The notes under the pieces are model-generated. The model saw only the letters and a program-made list of their open reading frames with translations. It did not search any database and had not been told where the DNA came from. 64,000 nucleotides of DNA from Cyclina sinensis (lineage: Eukaryota; Mollusca; Bivalvia; Venerida; Veneridae): contig JAAONU010000006.1 in assembly GCA_012932295.1 (NCBI GenBank), positions 23,625,929-23,689,928 of the forward strand, read 5' to 3'. A program made the translations under genes and the position numbers. Positions within the stretch are counted from its first letter, which is position 1. Each line of letters starts with the position of its first letter. Positions 1 to 11,454 of this stretch are shown here, piece after piece.

Positions 1-254
1 AACAGATAAGTCTGTGCTTTAGAAAAAGTTGAAGTAGGTATGGCAGATCAATTTGGACAAAAAGATTGGATAATTGTTTCAAATGATGTCTTTGAATGCT
101 GCTGCTGATAATTCAAGATACATTTTGACAGTATGTAAAAATCAAATATTGATTGGTCTCTAATGTAAGAAATAACGTTTACCTTTACTACTCAGAATAA
201 TATACTGCTATTATGTATTCTAAACAGACATGTCATGTCTAAACAGTAAGGTAA

Positions 255-486
255 AACTTGAGGTCATTGCATTCAGAAAAAACTTTCACCCGTTTTCAGG
301 CCTAAACTAGAATTTTACATTATAAAAATTCTATACTTAAATACAAAGCACACCAGCCAATCTTCGGAGCACAACATGGTTTTTTGCAACTCTACAGATT
401 TCTTATTAAAAAAAGACCATTTTCCCTTTCAAGCAAGTGTTGATCCATGAGAGAGCATAAAACAGGTGAGCAATGATGTAGTATCC
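255..486 (-). mobile_element. Truncated copy of the GGATACTAC TIR element
   Basis: Inverted relative to the full copy at 45528-45851 and lacking the far terminal repeat. It retains the TIR reading AAAACAGGTGAGCAATGATG up to GTATCC, followed by TA. The left edge is a guess based on where similarity fades. Confidence 0.65.
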
Positions 487-489
487 TAC

Positions 490-2056
490 TATTGATAAAG
501 GGGGTGAAATTATGGGTGGGTGTGAATTATTAAAATGTGGTTATTGTATCCAACTATCCTTGTTTGCTTTATTTCACCAGACACTATCTCTATTTTTATC
601 AAACCTTTGAAATTACCTGCACAGAAATACTGTATATTTGATGCAGTGTATTGTAGATAGCCTGGCCATTCTCTTGCAAGGTTTTTGGTGACAATGTCCA
701 GGATGGAGAAATAGCATCCATGTAGAAAAATGAGTCTGTCTGCACAGTTTTCTCTGACCCAGGAAGTTTGTAAGCTATGTACCTATGGTTGAGAAAGAAA
801 GTGAGAAATGTCTACAGAAGGTATGATCATATCGATACAGAACAAAAATGTACATGATCCTCAAAAGTCTTGAATTTTCACCCACATTTCAGATTGTTAC
901 AAATTACCAGCAATAAAATCTATTTTCTTACAGTTACCCTCATTAATTCTGACTTTGACAATCAAAGATGATGAAAAAGCTCAAAGTAAGGAAGTTTTAT
1001 TCATACATGTGAACTTTTTTTCAGCTCTCACCAGTAGATTTAACTTTTCATCAGTAGATTTTACATTAATGATGAAGTGCCCTAAAATATGTGTCACTTA
1101 AAATGCATGGAACTTATTTCTTTTGGACTTATTACATTACATAAGCATCATTTTTCGTTTGAACAATCATTTACATATCATTAAATAAAAGTTTTGAAAG
1201 AAAAAGTTTATTAGAAGACTCTTTTTCATTTTGCAGAATAATTATGCTTACATCTTTATCAAAACACAATTACTGAACACAATTTTCTTCTTAAAAAAAG
1301 TCTCAAGGCATCAACTGTTCTTTAACAACAGGCTTAAAGTGATATTTAGATAATAAAATAGTTTTGCAATAACTGTTTTAATTTTCCCTCAAAAGAAAAT
1401 TTTGAATTATTCATTCTGATCTATTTGAAACAAGAAATGGCTAACACTCCATCAAGATCATAACTGAATTGAAAGTACATTACACTCCAATGATCATGCA
1501 TGTCAAGACCTGTTTAGCAGACACTGTGCTAAGTTAGTTGACTTAGATCTCTGACCATGTAAATTTTCTGGGCTGAGTTAAACCAAACAGGCTCTGTGGG
1601 TGAAACTGTTCATTTCTAATGTGACAGGAATTATTTATCGCACTGTAATGCTGAAAGTATCGCATGACTTTAAAGATTCTGTTTTACCGACCACATAGCA
1701 CCTGTACCAACCCCGTAACCTTTTCACTTCAGAAACTTCATGTTCACGTGTTGACATGCCAGTTTTCTGAGTTACTAGGAAATATCCGTAAATTTCTATC
1801 AACTTACCAGTCTACAAATTCATTCTGCTGTGATAAACAACTGAGACAATCCACTGACATCACCGCGGCGCAGAATAAAACAAGAAAACATAACATTTCT
1901 GTATTCGTCCTTTTCTTCCTGGTTCCCGCCATCTTGTCAAACGGGAAGTTAATTCACATGATTCATCACGTGACTTACTTAAATTATTTGAGGCCCTACT
2001 GTGCGTACTCGAATTCTCAAAAACTATTGAACATTAAATTAAAATTAGATATAACT
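490..2056. other. No gene recognised
   Basis: AT-rich non-coding sequence. The one open frame over 60 codons (from 1664) has no protein-like composition, no splice signals of note and no repeats. Nothing further can be supported. Confidence 0.5.
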
Positions 2057-2577
2057 ATGACCAGGGCCGGATCCAGAAATTTCTGACTGGGGGGGGGGGG
2101 GGGACTTGGGGGAAGGTACGGAAGGGGGAGACACCCTTCAGTAGGGAGGTTTAGGGGGCCTCCCCAAGAAAATTTTCTAAAAAGGTGGAGTAAATGGCTC
2201 ATTTTGGTGCAAATATACTGGTATTCTTTGAAATGTTCAGCTAAAGCAAAAAACAAAATTCGGTATGGCAAGTTTTAACTTTTTTTTTTATTTTATATTT
2301 ATAAAGTCCTCTGAAACAAATAATTTATCAATAAATTAATTGGCATAACAAATAACAATGACATCACAATATTGCAACACACGTGACTGTTTTCTCCCAG
2401 ACGAAGTGATCATGGTCAGCAGACGCTAATTTAACAACTTTATCAAATACGTCAAGGTAAGACGCTTGAAAACTATACATCATGAGAACTCTCGGATAAT
2501 CCGTGCCACCGAATATGCGGTACATTATTTAATATACACGGCTATAAAGTTGCAAACTCGTTATCAGAACTTTGTTA

Positions 2578-2714
2578 CGTGTGTGGTCCGGGACTCCATC
2601 CCATAAGTCCCGTTAAATACCGTTTAACATACTGGTCCAGGACTCTAAGCCATAAGTCTCTTTTTTCAAACTTAACTCAGTGTGGTCCAGGACTCTATCC
2701 CTTAAGTCCTACAA
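2578..2714 (+). repeat. Triplicated hairpin motif GTGGTCCGGGACTC..AAGTC
   Basis: Three spaced copies of TGGTCC(G/A)GGACTC followed by about 10 bases and AAGTC(C) occur near 2583, 2632 and 2683. Each can pair GGACT with AGTCC around a short loop. They lie inside the 2.1 kb element. Confidence 0.6.
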
Positions 2715-3363
2715 ACACAGTATACATAACTTAAAAATACATATTTTGGTTGGACGTGGCTCCGCCGACGCGGTTTTCATTACCGAAAAAGGTGTGATTC
2801 TCTGCCATTTTATCAGTATTATGTTTTAATATAAATAATTTTTCTTTTCTTTTATTTAGGGTACCATGTCACATAATGTTTTAATGTAGATAATGACATG
2901 TTATCTATGTCTCTGGTGTTACTTTTAAATATCTCTATGTTTTATAGTGGTCCTAAAAAGTGGCCGTTAGCGGTGATCTGTATTGTAAATTCTTTTTGTA
3001 TATATACTATATTAATGTTTTAAAGTGACATGGTACTTCTTATTTTTTATAAATGTTTAATTTTTGTTAATCTTGAGAATCGTCTCTGGAACATATCCGT
3101 AGGGGGGTGCTACAGGAAACTTTTATGAAAAAGACTCCACATGTACATATCATCATCATTAGTTGGAGGCAGCGGCCTGCCTCCGTGTGGCTTCTTGTAA
3201 ATACTAAGTGGAGCACACGCTATCCTGAGGCCACACTTTATTGAGACTTTCTTATATTTGTTACCAAAAGAAAGCCTCAACACATAGTAGGTTCTTCAGA
3301 TTTACTGATAGCAAAACAGGGCAAATCCTTTAAATAATTTGTTTAACAAAGTATTAGTTTTTA

Positions 3364-3393
3364 GGAGGAAAATTTTCCTATTTCCTCCTACTA
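3364..3393 (+). other. Hairpins within the 2.1 kb element
   Basis: AGGAGGAAA pairs with TTTCCTCCT around about 11 bases. Two further clean hairpins occur in the same element: GGAGGCAG-CGGC-CTGCCTCC at about 3164-3183 and ACTAAACC-TTC-GGTTTAGT near 3807-3825. Confidence 0.55.
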
Positions 3394-4295
3394 ACTTACA
3401 GATTCTCGAGAATAATTTTATTTAGGAAGTTTACATTTTTGCAGTTTTAATTTTAACTAAGTTAAAAAACCTTTTAACAACAAATTGATCTTTAACACGG
3501 ATCAATGATTTAAGATAACAAACATTGATTGTAAACTCAAATCAATGAGTATGAAAAAGAATCTCCCTGGAAACAATATAAGATACGAAGAAATTATTTA
3601 TGAAATAAAGAAAAAGAAAACATTAAAGTCTTGCAGTATTTTATTGTATTAATTTATGAGACTCAGAAAAAAGAGAAAACAAATAGACAATATAAGCAAA
3701 CAGCCCGCTAAATAAGTAAACAAATATAATTTATTGGTATTAGTTACATATGAAAAAACATAAAAAAGTAAAAATAGTCCTTTTACTTAAAGAATGATTG
3801 GTCACCCACTAAACCTTCGGTTTAGTTCGTATCCGATTATTCATAGTATAATACCTTCACACGTGATTTAAATTACATATGTCAAGATTTTAAGTTAAAA
3901 CAAATAATCATTATAAGTCGCGCTCGGTCAAATGGCTACGGCGGTACCGAGGGTAAACAACTCAATTTTGCTTGCTTGCAGTTGTTACGCAATATTGCAT
4001 GACCGTTGCAAATTGAATGGTTGTGTTTCTGTTACGAGGTGAAAAGAGCTGAAAAAATGTTTGAGAGTCTTTAAAATAAGCCCTTTTATTTTTTTACGAA
4101 CGGGCCAGCTGGGGGGCTTGGGCCCCATAAGCCTTCCCCCCCCCCCGGTAAATCCGTGCCTGATGACCTTAGAGATTATACAAGGAAGAATGAAGAAAAC
4201 TTCTGTAATATGGTTGATGGGTCATAATATTAATTAGCACCCAGGTGGTTGTTCATTTCATTTATCAAATTTTACTAAGTAATTTAAAGAAATAA

Positions 4296-4375
4296 CCGAC
4301 GATATGGAACATGGGACGATACGGACCATATTTGGGAGATACGGACCACATTTTGGGACGATACGGACCATGTTT
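4296..4375 (+). repeat. Short tandem repeat GGGACGATACGGACCATATT
   Basis: Three to four head-to-tail copies of a 20-22 bp unit, the middle one losing the CG of GACGATACG. CpG-containing in an AT-rich neighbourhood. No function apparent. Confidence 0.75.
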
Positions 4376-4839
4376 CAAAGTTTTATTTTCTGTTATGAAA
4401 TGTATTTAAATAGCAAATGTACAGTTTACTTGGGGAGCTAGGATTTTAACAAAACTTTGCTATAAGAAATAATATCTATATGTATACTAGTATTTTGACT
4501 GAGTTGAGTATTTTACGTTTTATTTATATGACCATTTAACGATTAATCCCTTGATATTGACAGTAGTGACAATGATTCCACAGCAGCCCAACCCATATTA
4601 AAGTATACATTCACCATCATTTCCGTCTACTGCAATTATATATTTGCTTTCCAAAATCTAGAAAATACTATTACATGTCATGTTGTTTATTGCACATAAA
4701 TCAATCCTGTTAATAGCATGCACATTAACAAAATGGCAAAATGGTGTTAAATTGTCGATCCACTGCGTAAGGGCATACTGTTGATCAGCGTGAAAATCTA
4801 CTCACCGTTCTCTTTCAATAACTGGGTTGTGCGAAACAG

Positions 4840-4985
4840 CCAGAAGGATCCCGTGCTAGTTATGAAGGGCTACTGAAGATGTGTAACGGAATTCGGCAAG
4901 GACTACGTCCAGCTGACACAGACAGTCTTTATTTTGTTATTTGTTACTTCTTCCAACTGAAAGTGAAAAAAAGGAAGAAAATAAG
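4840..4985 (+). CDS. Possible exon of an unknown gene or transposon relic
   Basis: 48 codons without a stop between CAG (4837-4839) and AAG|GTAAAC: PEGSRASYEGLLKMCNGIRQ, then GLRPADTDSLYFVIC and a Lys/Arg-rich end. The stretch is richer in CpG than its surroundings. Against it: the acceptor has no adjacent pyrimidine tract, and an in-frame TAA lies just upstream. Not recognised. Confidence 0.25.
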
Positions 4986-5463
4986 GTAAACTTTGGTTTC
5001 TTGTTCAGTTTCTTTTTTTTTTTCACAGTTATTAGTGGCAGATTGAGAAATTAGGAATGAGGTGGCACTGAAAAGGGTCATTCAAGCATTTGTTTTACCA
5101 TTGTTGTTAATGTTTGTAAAAGTACAAGGTTTCTTATAATCATCACCAGGGCCATATAAGTCATGTTATCATCATCAAAAATCACATTAATATACATTTA
5201 AATCGGGACTAACAATTTGTTCAACATATTAACAGGGTAAGGGTTTTCAGTGCATTTGTAAAATAATATACTCGTGTTCAAAGAAGGTCGAGGGGCATGT
5301 TCCCTACTAATTCTTATGTCTCCAATGTTACACCAGCTAGTCCATCAATCCATGATAGTATTACACCTGTTTGTCCATCTACATTTCATTTGCACAAATT
5401 TAAAGGAAATGCGTGCTTAGATTTCCATGTATATGTGTCTTATGAAACTACAGGTTCCTTAGC

Positions 5464-5496
5464 TTTTTTTTTTTTTGGGGGGGGGGGGGGGGGGGG
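5464..5496 (+). repeat. T13-G20 composite homopolymer
   Basis: A run of 13 T directly followed by about 20 G. Lengths of such runs are prone to sequencing error. The short open frame across it is an artefact of the G-run. Confidence 0.8.
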
Positions 5497-5980
5497 AAAT
5501 AAGGATGTTTATCCTTATTTGAGTATTTTTGCACCAGTATTAGCAATACCTATTTATTAAATTAAGGAAATTTTACCATATTTGCTTTCATGTAATTGCA
5601 TTCTAAACATGACAGGTCTTCTTATTTTACATTCTGCTTTTTGAATCAAATTTCTTTCTTTATAAATAACAAAAAAATGTACAACAATCAAAGACATGAA
5701 ATGTCATTGTTGTTTTACATAGTCTTTGGGAGTCCCTCCTCACACACCTAGAAAAAGTTCTCTCTAACACAAGTTCTAAAGTATAGTGTGAGAAGTAATG
5801 TCTTCATTAAAAGATAAAGGTTATACTGCTGAAATATTTTTTACAAAAGAAAAATACTAACAAGCTAGCCAGCGTGAGGAGGGGAAGGCTCAGGCCCTAT
5901 TTGCTCTCTTCTGTAAATCTGCCAGAGTTCATCTATTTAGATGAACATGTTCAGAAGGTGGTCCTAAAATAAATCAGATA

Positions 5981-6558
5981 TTTATTTTATGCCTACCAAT
6001 GAAATATAGGGAAATATCCGTGAGATAAAAGTGATAATACACTGTTTTGAATCAGTTAATTACCATTTTGATAATACATGTTTGTGCCCGAACTATTGAA
6101 TATTGAGTATTAATCCGCTTTTATAATTAAAGTATGTATGGCAAAATTCAATAAATATTGATAAACTGTGTAGACAAAAATAAATATTATTTGATAAAAG
6201 TGTATTCAGTTTATTTCAGCAGAAGTAAAGTTATCATATGTATTGGAGATTGTCTGCACTTTTTTTTGTGCGGAGTAACCAAAGTACGCATTAACTGATT
6301 TGGGGCTCACCATGGGGAATTTATTGAAGGCCCTGATTAAAAATGTCATAAAAAAAAACCATTTTTGACGTGTTGGCATAAAATAAAAAGAAAATTTGTT
6401 TGTTTTTTAGTGGAAGATGGGAATTTATTTCATCTCGTGAACACCATATGTTGATATTTTCACTCGTGGCTGCGCCACTCGTGAAAATATCACATATGGT
6501 GTTCACTCGATGAAATAAATTCTCATCTTCCACAAAAACAAACAAATATCCTCTATAT
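5981..6558 (+). mobile_element. Foldback-tailed element, copy 1 (empty site)
   Basis: Starts TTTATTTTATGCCTACCAAT and ends in a 150-bp foldback followed by CTCTATAT. It matches 54904-56314 closely over its whole length, except that this copy has no insertion at TA 6075-6076. No terminal inverted repeats. The minus-strand open frame over the foldback exists only because the palindrome lacks stops. Confidence 0.8.
6395..6546. repeat. About 150-bp foldback (palindrome)
   Basis: TTTGTTTG..GTGGAAGATG..GAACACCATATG pairs with CATATGGTGTTC..CATCTTCCAC..CAAACAAA around a centre reading CACTCGTGGCTGCGCCACTCGTG. Arms of about 65 bp with few mismatches. Confidence 0.9.
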
Positions 6559-6874
6559 CTTCATTTACCTTTCATCATCTCTATTTAAATTTACTAGCCT
6601 CAACTAAACAGTTTTTTAAAATCATCTTTCTCTCACCCAGGAAGCTCATTATATGACTATTCATTACACTGGAAGATTTTTGAACCAGATTAACTAATAA
6701 TGTTATTGAGGGTGATGGTCATAGTGCAAGATTCATAACTCTTCTTGTTTTTTTTTAACTAGCTTTGTAATAATGGAGGAAAACCAGAGTTTTATTTTAT
6801 TTATGTTTCAGGGAAAACTAACAGAAATTAATTCACACTGCAACATCACGTTAATAGGTTTACCTACCATAGGA

Positions 6875-7015
6875 TCACAGGAGTTTCTTCCCTTGTGTAG
6901 CAACATTTAATAGAGAAAAGGGTAAATTTTCCAGATTTGCACAAGGACGTTCAAGAGTACTACCGCTGTCAGGAGCTATAGTATCCACTGCAGCCAAGTT
7001 CTGCACAGCATCATA
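6875..7015 (-). CDS. Possible terminal exon of an unknown gene
   Basis: After TTGTTTATACAGACAG on the minus strand an open stretch reads YDAVQNLAAVDTIAPDSGST, then LERPCANLENLPFSLLNVA and a TGA at 6877-6875. Composition is protein-like, and a GTAGGT donor lies just past the stop. Two overlapping CAG acceptors (exon starts at 7019 or 7015) leave the phase open. No similarity recognised and no partner exon found; if real it is downstream of, or antisense-neighbour to, the C1orf21-like gene. Confidence 0.25.
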   Translation of the reverse strand, partial: YDAVQNLAAVDTIAPDSGSTLERPCANLENLPFSLLNVATQGKKLL

Positions 7016-7069
7016 CTGTCTGTATAAACAATAATGAAATGACAAGTTCAATATTTTGTGTATCCACAT

Positions 7070-9300
7070 TGCCTGAGATCTAGTATATGGCAGCTGCTGA
7101 CTACTGATAATTTAACTTTCACACTAGACTGATGAGAAGTTGTGTCTAAATTTGCTATTGCTTATGAGTTTTTTTAAACATGTATTATTCATCATAATTG
7201 GCAAAGGCATTTCAATATTGTATCGTTAAGTTCTTCAAGACTTTTGTTGTCCAGTTATGAATGGCATACGAGGTATCCAATCTCACGAGATAACTTTGTG
7301 TGTCTTTAATTCAACAAGCCTATAAATGTCACATAATATCTTACCTTTCCCAGAATGCAAGAAAAGTTGTGGCCATCTTGTAATTTGGATCCAGCAATTT
7401 CTGTCTTACAGGACATGCCAAAGAATTAAACATATAGTCGTAATGATCAGCAGTGAAGAAAAAATAAGTTTATATGGACAGGTAGTCTCATCTTGGTCTA
7501 TACAGCTTGGAAACCATCCAAGCAGTGCATGTTTCTTCTTAACCCATTGGAAAACAAATAATCACTAAATAGCTTTGAATGCTGGTCTTCAATTTCTTTG
7601 GTATCTTTGTAACCATGGCGATGTATTCTGCACTATTCGTATTAACTTATATTGCCTGTTTCAATGTCAAATTTGAATACTTTTCTACTTTTGAAATTGG
7701 TATAGCCTCTATTTGTGACTAAAATCTTTTCGTCATCTCTGGTTAAAAACTAAGCATTTGTTACCAAACGACCAAATGCATTTTATTACCAGTAAAAATA
7801 GGCACTTTAAGCACTTGTTACCAGAATGTTTTGCATTTGTTCCAGGCTGTTCATTAAATGTTAATGCAGTGTTGCCACCATGGGCAGACAGACTTTGATT
7901 AAATCTTAAATCTTTCAATCCCTTTTAAACACCACTGGCTACCTTGCAAGAAAAATAAACAGCCTTGTATATCAAATTAGTACACCCCTGATTACAGACC
8001 ACCTCTTACCAATGACCACAAGTCTACCTTGTGGTTTTTGTGCTATAATGAGACTTATAAAAGAATTTTATGATAAAAGGACATAAATGACACACAGCCT
8101 CTGGCTGTGTCCTCGGTCATCACTCGTGACCTTGTGCAATAACAAGACAATAAGTCGCATGTGAGAATCATCATTTATTTATAACAAGTTGAAAATAAAG
8201 TTGTTACATTCACCCAATGAGACAATACCTCAGCGTCTAGTTAGGTTAACAATAATTACCCTATAATAAAGACTAGTAAATAATTAACACACTAGAGTGC
8301 TAATGATCCGGGTCACGACAAGCGTTGTTCACATTTCACTGTTACCTTGCTTACACGAAGAAAACAAACAACAAAACAAACAATAAAACAAACAATAAAA
8401 CAAATAAGATGAAAAAGACAAGAGCAAAATTACTAGTACTTCAATGAGAATATTGGAGGGAAATTACAAAATAAAGTGCCACTGATGGAAGTTATTCACA
8501 TATGCAAAATTATGGTGGAGGGGAATAAAAAACTACAGTACTTGATTTCCACCATATCTTCGAAACAGACAAAATATTGCTGGAATTTTTTTGTTGTTGT
8601 TGTTGACATGTTCAGTAGAGGCAAACCCCATTTTTTTGTATTAAAAATCTTGTCTTTCATTCAGTCTGTTGATAACACACGAGCAAAAAGATATAACCAA
8701 GTTATAAGGTAATGATATTACAGTGCTATCCAGTATGTCCTGTGGGCATCAGTCTTTTGGGAAAGCGGTACCAGCAATCAATAAATTCAAACAGACAGGA
8801 AAAGAGAGAGTTTGCTTTTCTTAGAATACTACATATCAATACAAATAATATTTTCCTGATTTTCAGGATCACTTTGACTGCTTAAAGAGTACAGATATCT
8901 ATAAATCTTGGCTAATGATGTTCTAAACAATCTTGTCTTTCTTAAACCTGTACAGTGACAGGGGATATTTGACAGGCAATAATACAAAAGATATGGGAGG
9001 AAAGCTGCTAACATATGACATATTTGAAATAAATACCTTAAATAAGCCTGCTTTCCCTTTTAGAACTGTTCGATTTCATAGAGAAAACAGACCGTTAACA
9101 TACATACATACTGAACTAAGCTCTATTGCACTAAATAAATAACGTATATATTATTATAACTTATATAACACACAAAAACGGATTTCAACAAAAAAAAAAA
9201 CACAGAAAATGCTGTCTGTTTGACATCCAAAATCACATGGAAATATTGCCTACAAAATCATTTAAGTTCATGGCATTTTTTATAGATGTCTGCTCTAGAA
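7070..9300. other. No gene recognised
   Basis: AT-rich non-coding sequence. The only structure noted is a perfect hairpin GACACACAGCC-TCT-GGCTGTGTC at about 8090-8113. Open frames here are short and not protein-like. Confidence 0.45.
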
Positions 9301-9308
9301 CATGTAAA

Positions 9309-9960
9309 ACAAGAGGACCAAATGGTCCTGGGTCCCTCACCTGCATATGTGTTAACTGGAAGATGGTTCAAATACCACATTAGATATGTAATATAAAATA
9401 TAATTGAACCAAGAAAGAAGGTCAATGTTAGAGGTAAACCAAAGTTAAACTGGATCTCTGTGTGCAAACTTTTATAAAAATGTAAAATTTCAAAGATGTA
9501 TCTTCAAAAACAAGGAAGTGGGTCAAGGTCAGCCAATGTCAAAGTTGAAGTCAGCGTGCAAAATTATGCAAATAGTTAATATTTCATTAATGTAGCTTCA
9601 AAAAACAAGGAAGTAGCTCACAGGAACGTCAAGGACAAAGGTGGACAAAATCAAGAGACCACTGGGGCTGGGCCAATTATCACCCAAGAGCCATGATTTA
9701 TATAAATTTGGCAGAGGTCCACTAGATGATTCTACCAACCAATTTTGTAAGCTCTTGGCTTTGTGGTTTCGGACAAGAAGATTTTTTAAAACTTTTTCCT
9801 ATATAACTTAATTTTTTAATGTTAGATCAAGTGACCACTGATAGAGGGGCCATGATTTGTATAAACTTGGTAGAGTTCCCCTAGACAATCATACACACCA
9901 AACATCTTAACTCTAGGACTAATCGTTCCTGACAAGACAATTTTTCATGATCAACATGCT
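9309..9960 (+). mobile_element. Diverged copy of the GGCCATGATGGCC dispersed family
   Basis: Opens AACAAGAGGACCAAATGGTCC then CCTCACCTG, the same layout as the copies at 23650, 31795 and 46107 (palindrome, then CTCACCTGA). The body contains diverged blocks ending in CTTGGTAGAG..CCCCTAGACAAT. The right end is unclear. Confidence 0.6.
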
Positions 9961-10730
9961 AATATTATAAAATGCTGAATTTTATATCTATTGATATGTA
10001 TTGTGATCATTGGCAAATCACTTCTCTGAGATAGAAACATGTGTTCAAAGCAGAGACTCTAATACTTTAATTATGTTGCAAACTAATGGCTAATACCAAT
10101 TACTATCGCTGTTTTATTTTAATGTTTTATTTAGGGTACTTTCAGGTAAAACCCCTTGCTTGTGTAAGACACAAAGATGAAAGTAAAACTCTGCCCTGAA
10201 AAAATCATTTTGAGACATATGTAATCTAATAAAATTCTACCATATACATAGCTGGTACAGATGAGTGAAATGTCATGATTCATGTAATTCTGAAACAAGA
10301 TCATATACACACACTTTTCAGCAGCACACACACACTCTTAAAACAAAATATACTACGGTACCTTACCTAAAATCTTCTAGGAAGCAAGATTCAAATACTA
10401 TACACAAGCAAAAAATAAAATATTTGAAAGACCAACTTTTCACTTGCAACAAAATAAACATGTATGTAACTCAAGACAACTTTCTACAGACCCATAACAG
10501 ACTAAAGCTTTATATCCTTTATGCAACAAGAAATCAAATACATGTCACCATCAACAATATAGAGATGTCACATGCAACAAGACGTACTTGTTGCTTAAAA
10601 CAAGATATATAATAAATTATAACCAGGTACTTTGTAACTGCAACTAGATATACGGAAATAGTCCAGAAAACTAATACAGGGACACCTGAATTTATATTTT
10701 TATTGTTTCCTGCTGGAACCGAAAGTGATT

Positions 10731-10960
10731 GGCCTTTGCCATCAGTATAGAGCCAGGCCAGCCTGCACATCCGTACAGTCTGACCAGGCTCTATACTGTT
10801 GGTAGCTCAATTTTTGTATTTTGATATTGAAATCCCTTAAACTTCGAATGGACTGTTCCAAATTCAAAGCTGAGCAAATCCATCACAAAAATTTGACTGG
10901 TTAAGGGTTAACCCTGATCCTGCTGAATTTCTAGAATGAACTTGTCTATCTTAAGAAGTG
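10731..10960. mobile_element. MITE of the GTCTGA(C/T)CAGG hairpin family
   Basis: AGTATAGAGCC..CCTGCACATCCGTACAGTCTG..GGCTCTATACT forms a hairpin with a 13-bp outer stem; then an AT-rich tail. Related copies lie near 33465-33600, 61095-61315 and, partly, 14037-14135. Confidence 0.6.
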
Positions 10961-11454
10961 GGAATACCTGTTTTAAATTTATAGGGTTATTATTCACAAA
11001 AAATCTATTGAAAATTTAGCTAACAGTGCAGATCATGATCAGATTTTAGTACTGTCCCTTGTCTGTACTGACTGCATAGAAGAAAAAAAAGAGTGGAATA
11101 AGGTACTGTAGGTACAAAGACTAAACAATTGCCACCAGCAGGATGACAGCTCAATAGAGTGGTAATGGAATAAGGTACATTCATATCTGACACAGTAGGC
11201 TACAATGAAATACACACATACATATATAATAATATGCAAATTATGCATGAATAAACAATACAATAAATCATGACTATTTCTATTATAAATTAACATTCAC
11301 AATAAGAATATATTATAAAATCAACAATTTATCAAACAAATATGCTGTTTGGTAAAAAATTACAATCAGCAATTATAAAATCATTCAAAGTTTCAGAACT
11401 CATTAACACATACAGTAATGTAAAACAGAAATAGTTTTATAAAAATGCTACCAT

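Larger units (their letters stand above)
2062..4162. mobile_element. 2.1 kb CAGG...CCTG element, non-coding, flanked by ATGAC
   Basis: Left end CAGGGCCGGATCCAG followed by a G-run; right end a C-run followed by GGTAAATCCGTGCCTG, so the ends are imperfect inverted repeats (CAGG..CGGAT). ATGAC occurs directly outside both ends (2057-2061 and 4163-4167), a candidate 5-bp target duplication. The ends resemble hAT-type termini, but hAT elements usually duplicate 8 bp. There is no transposase frame inside; the interior carries several hairpins and a triplicated hairpin motif. Probably a non-autonomous DNA transposon. Confidence 0.7.

Noticed and set aside
1664..2086. 140-codon plus-strand frame
   Set aside because: Runs into the 2.1-kb element end; composition is not protein-like and no splice sites fit.
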